DNA from: an uncultured Moraxella sp.
Lineage (GTDB): Bacteria; Pseudomonadota; Gammaproteobacteria; Pseudomonadales; Moraxellaceae
Direction of reading: 5' to 3'
DNA length: 13,560 bases
Assembly (NCBI GenBank): GCA_937975585.1
Contig: CALJUC010000152.1
Coordinates: 1 to 13,560 of the forward strand
In this document: piece after piece, positions 8,298-13,560 of the stretch
Numbering within the stretch: position 1 is the stretch's first letter
How the letters are laid out: each line of letters begins with the position of its first letter
Notes under the pieces: model-generated
The model's database searches: none
What the model was told of the DNA's origin: nothing
Seen by the model: the letters and a program-made list of their open reading frames with translations, nothing else
Made by a program: the position numbers and the translations under genes

Positions 8298-8996
8298 TTA
8301 TGCGTTACGGTAAGGTACGGCATCAATTGCTACACCTGGGCCCATTGTGCTAGACAAGGTGATTTTCTTGATGTAGATACCTTTTGAAGTAGCTGGTTTA
8401 GCACGTTTCAAGTCGTTGATCAATGCGCGAGCATTTTGTTCGATTTGGTCAGCGGTGAAGCCAACTTGACCGATAGTCGCGTGGATGATACCCGCTTTGT
8501 CAACACGGTATTGTGCCTGACCTGCTTTGGTGTTTTTAACCGCTTCAGCAACGTTTGGCGTTACAGTACCAACTTTTGGGTTTGGCATTAAGCCACGTGG
8601 ACCCAAGATAGTACCTAACTGACCAACCACACGCATTGCGTCTGGTGATGCGATAACCACGTCAAAGTCCATGTTACCGGCTTTGATGCTTTCTGCTAGG
8701 TCTTCAAAACCAACGATATCTGCGCCCGCTTCTTTAGCAGCGTCAGCAGCCGCGCCTTGTGCGAATACAGCAACGCGTTTGGTTTTACCAGTACCTGCAG
8801 GTAGGTTGGTAGCACCACGAACCACTTGGTCTGATTTACGTGGGTCAACACCTAGGTTAACGGCGATGTCGATAGACTCTTTGAATTTTGCAGGTGGCAA
8901 GCTGTTAAGAATGTTCACTGCTTCTTCAAGGGTGTACTGTTTTTCAGCGTCGAATTTTTCAGCAATTGCTTTTTGACGTTTAGTTAATTTTGCCAT
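8298..8996 (-). CDS. rplA: 50S ribosomal protein L1
   Basis: L1 forms the mobile arm beside the ribosomal E site and in E. coli represses the rplKA mRNA by binding its leader. It has 232 residues (234 in E. coli), beginning MAKLTKRQKAIAEKF, with the family motif GLMPNPKVGTVTPNV near the middle. The start at 8996 is chosen because GGAGGG lies 8 bases upstream and the product then matches the family N-terminus. A GTG 16 codons further up would only add residues inside rplK. The gene begins one base after the rplK stop (TAA, C, ATG), so its Shine-Dalgarno lies inside rplK and the two are probably translationally coupled. Complete, no oddity. Confidence 0.98.
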   Translation of the reverse strand: MAKLTKRQKAIAEKFDAEKQYTLEEAVNILNSLPPAKFKESIDIAVNLGVDPRKSDQVVRGATNLPAGTGKTKRVAVFAQGAAADAAKEAGADIVGFEDLAESIKAGNMDFDVVIASPDAMRVVGQLGTILGPRGLMPNPKVGTVTPNVAEAVKNTKAGQAQYRVDKAGIIHATIGQVGFTADQIEQNARALINDLKRAKPATSKGIYIKKITLSSTMGPGVAIDAVPYRNA

Positions 8997-8997
8997 G

Positions 8998-9429
8998 TTA
9001 CACGCCCTCCACGTCAATGCCCATTGAGCGAGCAGTACCAGCAAGGGTACGAATCGCAGCGTCTAAGTCAGCAGCAGTCAATTCAGCAGTTTTGGTTTTT
9101 GCGATTTCTTCTAACTGTTCACGAGTCACTTTACCAACTTTGGTTTTGTTTGGAACGCCAGAACCTTTCGCGGCACCCGCTGCTTTGCGAATTAAGAACG
9201 CTGCAGGTGGTGATTTCATGATGAAAGTGAAAGATTTGTCGTTGTAAACAGTGATCTCAACTGGAACTGGTAGACCTGGTTCCATGCTTGAAGAAGCGGC
9301 GTTGAATTCTTTACAGAACGCCATGATGTTTACACCTTTTTGACCCAATGCTGGACCAATAGGTGGTGACGGATTAGCTTTACCAGCTGGCACTTGTAGC
9401 TTGATGTAGCCATCAATCTTTTTAGCCAT
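8998..9429 (-). CDS. rplK: 50S ribosomal protein L11
   Basis: L11 binds the 23S rRNA GTPase-associated centre at the base of the stalk and is needed for RelA activation in E. coli. It has 143 residues (142 in E. coli). The N-terminal domain carries the proline-rich PSPPIGPALGQKGVNI (20-35), which forms part of the thiostrepton site and is intact. The C-terminal RNA-binding domain includes GSGVPNKTKVGKVT and ends TARSMGIDVEGV. AGGAG lies 6 bases before the ATG. The gene opens a new transcriptional segment: a long hairpin and a promoter-like TATAAT separate it from nusG. Confidence 0.99.
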   Translation of the reverse strand: MAKKIDGYIKLQVPAGKANPSPPIGPALGQKGVNIMAFCKEFNAASSSMEPGLPVPVEITVYNDKSFTFIMKSPPAAFLIRKAAGAAKGSGVPNKTKVGKVTREQLEEIAKTKTAELTAADLDAAIRTLAGTARSMGIDVEGV

Positions 9430-9455
9430 GATAGACTCCTGTTATGGGTGCAAAC

Positions 9456-9474
9456 GCTAGTTTAGTAAACTAGC
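9456..9474 (-). promoter_or_regulatory. hairpin in the rplK leader, possible L1 control site
   Basis: A perfect 8-bp stem (gctagttt / aaactagc) with a 3-base loop, about 15 bases upstream of the rplK Shine-Dalgarno. L1 represses rplKA by binding a leader stem-loop near the rplK start in E. coli. This hairpin is in the right place, but I did not establish the internal-loop bases that L1 recognises, so the assignment is tentative. Confidence 0.4.
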
Positions 9475-9528
9475 TCCCCGTGGTTAACATGCCAAATTGC
9501 AAATTCGAAGATGACATGACGATAAAAA

Positions 9529-9593
9529 TTAAAGTGCCATATTATAATGACTTTTTGCTTTAAGATAAAGCGAAAGTTTTTATAATGTGGCAC
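9529..9593 (-). terminator. long bidirectional terminator-like hairpin between nusG and rplK
   Basis: The two ends are 14-base arms (9534-9547 and 9580-9593) that pair with one G-T wobble. The interior continues as an imperfect stem to a 6-bp tip (gcttta / taaagc, 3-base loop), so about 60 bases are nearly all paired. On the minus strand the stem is followed by TTTAATTTTT; on the plus strand by an A and then six T. It could end transcripts from either side, but here it most likely ends or attenuates the secE-nusG transcript. Confidence 0.65.
9541..9569 (-). promoter_or_regulatory. candidate rplK promoter within the hairpin
   Basis: A perfect TATAAT (9546-9541) on the minus strand has TTTATC (9569-9564) 17 bases upstream, only a 3/6 match to the -35 consensus. 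The -10 lies in the descending arm of the long hairpin. E. coli has a promoter for rplK in the same gap, which makes one expected here, but the weak -35 keeps this tentative. Confidence 0.4.
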
Positions 9594-9596
9594 ATT

Positions 9597-9616
9597 TTTT
9601 GATCTATTTTGATCTA
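9597..9616. repeat. 10-bp tandem direct repeat between nusG and rplK
   Basis: The unit ttttgatcta is repeated exactly twice, directly beside the long hairpin on its nusG side; the first copy overlaps the plus-strand T-run of that hairpin. No function is evident. Confidence 0.65.
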
Positions 9617-9683
9617 AAAGTTATTCAGCTAATTAACACTTCTCAGATCCTGGCAAAATGGCTTTACCATAGATAGGTTTAGA

Positions 9684-10214
9684 TTAGCTAATTTTTTCAA
9701 CTTGTTTGAATTCAAGCTCAACTGGCGTTGGACGATTGAATACATTGACGGTCAACTGTAGGCGTGATTTTTCGTAATCCACTTTTTCCACCAAACCTTT
9801 AAATTCAGTGAATGGGCCATCAATAACCAACACTTCTTCACCTGGTTCGAACAAGGTTTTTGGACGTGGGCGATTTTCGTTGGTATTTAAGCGATTAAGA
9901 ATCGTGTCCGCTTCTTTTTGGGTAATCGGTGCTGGGTTCTCTGGTGTACCACCGATGAAGCCCATGACGCGTGGACAGTCTTTGACCAAGTGCCAAGTAT
10001 TGTCATTCATGTCCATTTCGATAAGCACATAGCCTGGGAAGAATTTGCGCTCTGATTTGCGTTTTTTGCCATCGCGCATTTCGATGACTTCTTCGGTTGG
10101 GACAAGCACTTGTCCAAATGATTCTTTGTACTCACTACGGTTGATACGCTCGGTTAGCGAACGTTGCACCTGTTTTTCAAAGCCTGAAAATGCTTGCACG
10201 ATATACCAACGCAT
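9684..10214 (-). CDS. nusG: transcription termination/antitermination factor NusG
   Basis: NusG binds RNA polymerase through its NGN domain and contacts Rho or ribosomal protein S10 through its KOW domain. It has 176 residues. The NGN domain spans about 1-115, beginning MRWYIVQAFSGFEKQVQRSL and including KFFPGYVLIEM and PRVMGFIGG. The KOW domain (about 123-176) contains FEPGEEVLVIDGPFTEFKG. The start at 10214 follows an AAGGAAGAG purine run and matches the family N-terminus. The frame stays open 36 codons further up, but those residues show no NusG similarity and run through the terminator-like hairpin. The 157-base gap to secE is longer than the tight spacing usual in E. coli. Confidence 0.98.
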   Translation of the reverse strand: MRWYIVQAFSGFEKQVQRSLTERINRSEYKESFGQVLVPTEEVIEMRDGKKRKSERKFFPGYVLIEMDMNDNTWHLVKDCPRVMGFIGGTPENPAPITQKEADTILNRLNTNENRPRPKTLFEPGEEVLVIDGPFTEFKGLVEKVDYEKSRLQLTVNVFNRPTPVELEFKQVEKIS

Positions 10215-10287
10215 GGCTACTCTTCCTTTTTCTAGCGGTGTAAAACGGATAAGACAAACGACCAAATAGTCGCTTGCCAAAATACAT

Positions 10288-10310
10288 AAAAACCCACCTA
10301 AGTGGGCTTT
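10288..10310 (-). terminator. terminator / attenuator between secE and nusG
   Basis: On the minus strand a stem AAAGCCCAC / GTGGGTTTT (9 pairs, one G-T) closes a 4-base TTAG loop and runs into a stretch of five T (10292-10288). It lies about 60 bases after the secE stop and 74 bases before the nusG start. If active it would lower nusG relative to secE. Confidence 0.65.
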
Positions 10311-10343
10311 ATCAATCAACAATGGGCTTTATTAATCAATTAT
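10304..10343. repeat. imperfect 20-bp tandem repeat overlapping the secE-nusG terminator
   Basis: Two adjacent 20-base units (10304-10323 and 10324-10343), both starting gggcttta, agree at 17 of 20 positions. The first supplies the ascending arm of the terminator stem. The second carries the same arm core and could pair in its place. Confidence 0.6.
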
Positions 10344-10371
10344 TAGCAAAGTATCGTGAAGTGTCACCCAT

Positions 10372-10842
10372 CTAGCCAATAACAAAACGAATCAGTTCAC
10401 TAAATACCAAATCCATCACCCAAACCAATAACGCTAAAATAGCGGTTACCACAGTAACTTGCCAAGTATAAGTGGTGGTTTCTTGTTTTGACGGCCAAGT
10501 GACACGGCGCAGCTCAACACGTGAATCTAACAACAAGGTTTTGAATGCTTGACCTTGGTGCGTCAATGCCAATGCACCTAAAGCCACAATAATCAACGCT
10601 GCGATGACACCAATACGTGTCCACACATTACTTGCTGGTTGCCAATAAGCGGGTAGATATTGATTAACTAAGGTCGCAGCAATCAGCGCAACAATAGCAA
10701 ATAACCACAAGGCAATGTCTTTACCAGAATGACGCTTGGCAACTTCAATCGCAGTGGTAGATTGGGTAACAGCTTGGTTAGTAGACAGACGTTCCTTTTC
10801 GCCAGTAAGGTCTGCTAGTTTTTTCTCTAGCATCTTTTTCAT
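10372..10842 (-). CDS. secE: preprotein translocase subunit SecE
   Basis: Essential inner-membrane subunit that clamps SecY in the SecYEG channel. It has 156 residues, about 29 more than E. coli SecE (127). It has the three-segment layout of that group: segments at about 43-63 (IALWLFAIVALIAATLVNQYL), 75-94 and 126-150. The conserved cytoplasmic amphipathic helix and hinge precede the last segment (SRVELRRVTWPSKQE, 107-121). The extra length is a charged N-terminal tail (1-40). AGGA lies 8 bases before the ATG; a second ATG three codons on is possible but less well placed. It is preceded by tRNA-Trp, with 118 bases between them and no convincing promoter, so both probably share a primary transcript. 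Confidence 0.96.
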   Translation of the reverse strand: MKKMLEKKLADLTGEKERLSTNQAVTQSTTAIEVAKRHSGKDIALWLFAIVALIAATLVNQYLPAYWQPASNVWTRIGVIAALIIVALGALALTHQGQAFKTLLLDSRVELRRVTWPSKQETTTYTWQVTVVTAILALLVWVMDLVFSELIRFVIG

Positions 10843-10960
10843 AAGGCTATCCTGTCTGAATTTTAATTACCAAATGTGTCAATGAATTACAATGATATGT
10901 ATCTTGTGGCGTGTTGTTATTATCCACTTGGGCTTTTGCATATAACCCGATACAAGAATA

Positions 10961-11036
10961 TGGCAGGCGATGTAGGACTCGAACCTACAACCCTCGGTTT
11001 TGGAGACCGATGCTCTACCAATTGAGCCAATCGCCT
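10961..11036 (-). tRNA. tRNA-Trp (anticodon CCA)
   Basis: A complete 76-base cloverleaf. The acceptor arms AGGCGAT and ATCGCCT pair perfectly, with discriminator G and an encoded CCA end. The D-arm reads GGCTCAATTGGTAGAGC. The anticodon stem TCGGT / ACCGA closes the loop CTCCAAA, giving anticodon CCA. The T-arm is GTAGG-TTCGAGT-CCTAC. It lies directly before secE, as in pseudomonads and their relatives. All parts are canonical. Confidence 0.98.
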
Positions 11037-11055
11037 TTAATTGCTGGGAGTTGGT

Positions 11056-11083
11056 ATTATAGCTAGTTTTTTTTTGATTGCAA
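11056..11083 (-). promoter_or_regulatory. promoter of tRNA-Trp (and secE)
   Basis: The minus strand has a perfect TATAAT (11061-11056) and TTGCAA (11083-11078) with a 16-base spacer; CTTGCA one base over gives 17. The -10 ends 19 bases before the tRNA, a natural distance for a short 5' leader. A run of nine A fills much of the spacer. The same TTGCAA -35 appears in the rpoB candidate promoter. Confidence 0.7.
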
Positions 11084-11128
11084 GGGGGTTTTGCAAATTT
11101 TCTTACGAATCGTAATGTTTAGGTCAGT

Positions 11129-11653
11129 TTAGCCAATCACGGATAAGATTTCGGCGCGTAACACATGCGAATCCGGCATCCCAGTCGCGTGATACCGCAT
11201 CATAGGAATACCTGCACTACTCACTGCTTTGTCCTTTTTGGCATCTTGTTGCTGTCTGCGCTGGTTTTGGTGCGTCCAATCATCAAGCTCTATCGCGACC
11301 AACACGGTTTGGCTATCAGGCGCGACAATCACATAGTCTACGCTCATACGACAAATGCGGTTGAACCAAAAACTGGCATCGACATCATCTGCGTCAATCG
11401 GTGCTATCATGCGTGACAATTGGACTTGGCTGAAAATCAGATACTCAGGCAATGCTTGCTGCAATCGCTGAAAAAACCGAACTTCGGTATCCGTCATCAG
11501 CGGCATCGGCTCAAACGGAAATACCGCTAATTCATCACCCTGAACAGGTTTTGGTGCTTCTGATTGGGTATTCGGTGATTGAGGCTGTTTGACAAGTCCT
11601 AATAACAGCAAAAATAGTAAAAATGTTACAACAAGTACCACTAAGATTGTCAC
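11129..11653 (-). CDS. DUF2726 domain protein, membrane-anchored
   Basis: A 174-residue protein with a hydrophobic N-terminal segment (about 3-20), a Pro/Ser-rich linker (22-50), then a DUF2726-type domain (about 51-174). The domain starts LMTDTEVRFFQRLQQALPEY and continues with FNRICRMSVDYVIV (97-110) and VLVAIELDDWTHQ (117-129), ending with a D-K-rich stretch and SAGIPMMRYH. The spacing of D106, E122-x-D124, H128, D137 and R153 resembles PD-(D/E)XK-fold domains such as DUF559; that link is my inference and the biochemical function is unknown. The start is GTG at 11653, the first possible codon after an in-frame TAA, with only a weak GGTGG upstream. It follows the SPOR gene by 33 bases and is probably cotranscribed with it. 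Confidence 0.8.
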   Translation of the reverse strand: MTILVVLVVTFLLFLLLLGLVKQPQSPNTQSEAPKPVQGDELAVFPFEPMPLMTDTEVRFFQRLQQALPEYLIFSQVQLSRMIAPIDADDVDASFWFNRICRMSVDYVIVAPDSQTVLVAIELDDWTHQNQRRQQQDAKKDKAVSSAGIPMMRYHATGMPDSHVLRAEILSVIG

Positions 11654-11686
11654 TGACGCTTAACCACCACTTTAAAATGTAAACTA

Positions 11687-12841
11687 TTACCAATATAAAA
11701 CCCAAGCATTACTCGCTTTGAGTTTTGGATCACTATTGACCTTGTCTTTCAGGGCTAATGCCGCCACTTTGCCGTTCTCTGGCCCTACCACGACACGTAC
11801 ACCGCGACTGGTCTGACTGGTTTTTACCTTATAACCCGCAGCTTTTAGCTCTTTCACAATTTCATCGGCCTTTTTTTGGTCAGTCGCTAACGCTACTTGA
11901 ACCCCGAACGTACCTTTTGCATCTGTTTCTTTGACAGTGTTGCGCGCTTCTTGAAGTTTTTGCTGTGCGGCTTGGTATTTTTGTTTTTTCTGGGCTTCTT
12001 GCTGCGCTTGTTGCTGTAAGCGTTGTACCTGTGCCACTGATGGAATCGTGAGGTTCTGCCCCACGCGCAATGAAGCGTTCTTGTTCAGGTTGTTCGCTGC
12101 GGCTAAGGCTTCGACAGGCACATTATAACGGCGAGATAAACCGATTAAGCCCTCACCGGCTTTGACTTGGTAACTTCCGGTTGGCGTGGTAGTAACTGGC
12201 TTAGTCGCGGCTTTTTCTGTTTTTTCTGTAGTCACTACAGGTTTGGCTGATTTTGCTGTTGTGGTTTCTTTGACAACTGGCGTAGGTGCTACAGGCTTAC
12301 TCTCAGCTTTAGGTGTTGAATTGGCCGTGGTGTTGGCTAAGTTTTTTTTAACCTCAGTTTGGGTATTCGCAATTGGGGTCACAGGCTTTGGCGCGACAGT
12401 CACGGTTGTCGGCGTGACTTCTGTAGGACGTGGACTCACAACAGGGCGCGTGATTGGTGTGGATGCGCTTGCCGATGCAACGCGTGGATTCATATACAGT
12501 TGGTTTTCGGCACGGCTTTTTGCTAAGGCTTCCGCTTCAATACGTTGCTGCTCAGTCATATACTGCTGTGCTGCGTGCTCTTGTTGCTGAACGCGCGCTT
12601 CTCGCTCACGCTGTTTTGCCGCGAGTAAATCTTTTTCTGTCTGTAAATCCGCTGTCAGTGGTGCGCCATGGGCATTGGCAGACGCATTCGTCGAATTACT
12701 GTCATTGCCCACCAATGCCGCATTATCTGTCGACTTCGCAGTTTGGCTAGTATTGACCACTTGATGGACAGTGGCATACAACAGCACACTACCACCCAAT
12801 AATACACCTGCCCCTAATAGCGCTTGTTTTGAAATGTTCAT
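11687..12841 (-). CDS. LysM and SPOR domain cell-envelope protein (DedD-like position)
   Basis: A 384-residue inner-membrane-anchored periplasmic protein. In order: an N-terminal membrane segment (about 7-25), a Gln/Glu/Arg-rich probable coiled coil (64-114), a Pro/Thr/Val-rich linker (120-222), a LysM domain (223-267, SYQVKAGEGLIGLSRRYNVP to LRVGQNLTIP), a second Gln/Lys-rich coil (269-305), and a C-terminal SPOR domain (309-384, from GTFGVQVALATDQKKADEIV). LysM binds peptidoglycan; SPOR domains bind glycan strands stripped of peptides at the septum, so a division-related role is likely. The start at 12841 gives MNISKQALLGAG, with AGGG 8 bases upstream; GTG codons eight residues earlier have no ribosome site. 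It follows folC as dedD does elsewhere, though DedD usually lacks LysM. Confidence 0.88.
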   Translation of the reverse strand: MNISKQALLGAGVLLGGSVLLYATVHQVVNTSQTAKSTDNAALVGNDSNSTNASANAHGAPLTADLQTEKDLLAAKQREREARVQQQEHAAQQYMTEQQRIEAEALAKSRAENQLYMNPRVASASASTPITRPVVSPRPTEVTPTTVTVAPKPVTPIANTQTEVKKNLANTTANSTPKAESKPVAPTPVVKETTTAKSAKPVVTTEKTEKAATKPVTTTPTGSYQVKAGEGLIGLSRRYNVPVEALAAANNLNKNASLRVGQNLTIPSVAQVQRLQQQAQQEAQKKQKYQAAQQKLQEARNTVKETDAKGTFGVQVALATDQKKADEIVKELKAAGYKVKTSQTSRGVRVVVGPENGKVAALALKDKVNSDPKLKASNAWVLYW

Positions 12842-12929
12842 CTCATCTACCCTAGCGTACACCACGTAAAGATAATTTTTGTCATGCCCGCCATATTAAC
12901 TTAAAATGTTAAAAGAATAAATGGGTTAG

Positions 12930-13493
12930 TTAATTTTTGTGTACTACCTCTACCGACTGTAAGTGCGCTAAGACCTCAGCAATCGTATGAAAAGAGCCAC
13001 AAACCAAAATCAAATCTTGCGGCTCACTATGTGCCAATATCCAGTCTGTCGCTTGATCAAGTTTTGGTAAGACATGCGCTTCACCAAAATATTGCGTCAG
13101 GGCTTGGGTCAATCGCTCGATATTACTGGCGCGGAAATGGTCAATCTCCCCACTCACCACTTGATTAATCGGCAAAGTTGCTAAATCCGCCAACACGCTA
13201 TCAATATCTTTATCTGCAAGCATCGAGAATACAAGTTGTAGCTTGGCTTGTGGGTACTGCTGTTGGTGGCGCTGCCAATATGGCATTAATTGACCTAATA
13301 AGAAGGCAATGCCATGCTCATTATGGGCGACATCAAATAGCCAATGACGGTTTTGTAACTCACGCCGATCAAAACGTCCTGCTAAGTGTACGCTGGGTAA
13401 GGCAGTAGCAATGTCTGCTTGACTGACAGCCAATCCACTTGCCAATACCGCCGTAACTGCCACCGCTGTGTTGTGCAAGGACAAGTTTGGCAA
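12930..13493 (-). CDS. folC: FolC (dihydrofolate synthase / folylpolyglutamate synthase), C-terminal part, 5' side disrupted
   Basis: FolC joins glutamate to dihydropteroate and extends the polyglutamate tail of folates. The 187 residues seen correspond to the Mur-ligase C-terminal domain: LAGRFD (37-42), FDVAHNEHG (53-61), SMLADKDI (90-97) and LVCGSFHTIAEVL (163-175). The N-terminal half with the P-loop is missing. The frame opens at a TTG (13493) directly after an in-frame TGA (13496-13494), and a TAG lies at 13556-13554. No Shine-Dalgarno precedes the TTG, so it is not a believable start. Alignment with E. coli FolC suggests the protein should continue upstream. The gene is therefore either a broken copy or damaged by sequence error near the window end. 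Downstream lies the SPOR gene, an order shared with E. coli folC-dedD. Confidence 0.85.
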   Translation of the reverse strand: MPNLSLHNTAVAVTAVLASGLAVSQADIATALPSVHLAGRFDRRELQNRHWLFDVAHNEHGIAFLLGQLMPYWQRHQQQYPQAKLQLVFSMLADKDIDSVLADLATLPINQVVSGEIDHFRASNIERLTQALTQYFGEAHVLPKLDQATDWILAHSEPQDLILVCGSFHTIAEVLAHLQSVEVVHKN

Positions 13494-13560
13494 TCAGGTC
13501 AACTTTCGCGGCGAGCCGTGGGTGCCAGGGGTCGATTCAGTTTTGAGGAGCAACTACCAG
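13494..13560 (-). other. terminal stretch where the folC frame is closed
   Basis: All three minus-strand frames contain a stop: TGA at 13496-13494 and TAG at 13556-13554 in the folC frame, TGA at 13539-13537 in the second, and TGA at 13501-13499 in the third. A single base insertion or deletion outside the stops themselves would not restore a continuous reading frame. The stretch reads like neither an intact folC nor any gene I recognise. Confidence 0.7.

Noticed and set aside
8997..9044. 16-codon upstream extension of rplA
   Set aside because: It lies within rplK and begins with a GTG lacking a ribosome site, while the ATG at 8996 has a strong GGAGGG and matches the L1 N-terminus.
10215..10322. 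36-codon upstream extension of nusG
   Set aside because: The extra residues do not resemble NusG, cover the terminator-like hairpin, and the internal ATG at 10214 has a good purine run and matches the family start.
10877..10882. Perfect TTGACA on the minus strand between tRNA-Trp and secE
   Set aside because: At 16-18 bases downstream the sequence reads TTCAGA or near it, with no acceptable -10, so a promoter is not supported.
11078..11099. TTGCAA inverted repeat around a C-rich loop as a terminator for the DUF2726 gene
   Set aside because: On the minus strand the stem is followed by a run of A, not T, and one copy is explained as the -35 of the tRNA promoter.
12186..12590. A 134-codon plus-strand frame with a hydrophobic Val/Gly/Ala-rich product
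   Set aside because: It is antisense to the Pro/Thr/Lys-rich linker of the LysM-SPOR gene; the repetitive codons there create a long open frame with membrane-like composition.
13423..13560. Plus-strand open frame running off the window end
   Set aside because: It has no ATG or ribosome site, most of it is antisense to conserved FolC codons, and only the last 20 or so codons are not; too little to call a gene.

Overview
The window is a stretch of gammaproteobacterial chromosome, almost certainly from the Moraxellaceae (Psychrobacter / Moraxella / Acinetobacter lineage). The evidence is the RpoB and RpoC sequences: RpoB is 1372 residues and begins MAYSYTEKKRIRKSFAQ, and RpoC begins MKDLLDIM. 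Further support comes from the gene order tRNA-Trp, secE, nusG, rplK, rplA, rplJ, rplL, rpoB, rpoC. Every gene I support lies on the minus strand, so transcription runs from high to low coordinates.

Layout in transcription order: (1) 13560-12930, the C-terminal half of folC, whose reading frame is closed in all three minus frames in the last 67 bases of the window. (2) 12841-11687, a membrane-anchored LysM + SPOR cell-envelope protein in the position dedD holds after folC in many gammaproteobacteria. (3) 11653-11129, a membrane-anchored DUF2726 protein. (4) 11036-10961, tRNA-Trp with its own good promoter, followed by secE and nusG. (5) 9429-8298, rplK and rplA (L11, L1), one base apart. (6) 8056-7121, rplJ and rplL (L10, L7/L12), behind a structured leader. 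(7) 6717-1, rpoB and the first 829 codons of rpoC, which leaves the window incomplete.

The genes supply the translation and transcription core: ribosomal stalk and L1-arm proteins, RNA polymerase beta and beta', the elongation factor NusG, and SecE of the protein translocon. The coding content is ordinary. The less ordinary material is in the intergenic regions, where the cluster is punctuated by strong hairpins: terminator-like hairpins after secE, nusG and rplL, two of them overlapping promoter-like sequences; a three-way-junction candidate for the L10 leader; and a hairpin before the rpoC ribosome-binding site. No mobile element, CRISPR array, phage gene or defence system was seen. The two least characterised proteins are the LysM-SPOR protein and the DUF2726 protein, whose motif pattern resembles the PD-(D/E)XK nuclease fold.
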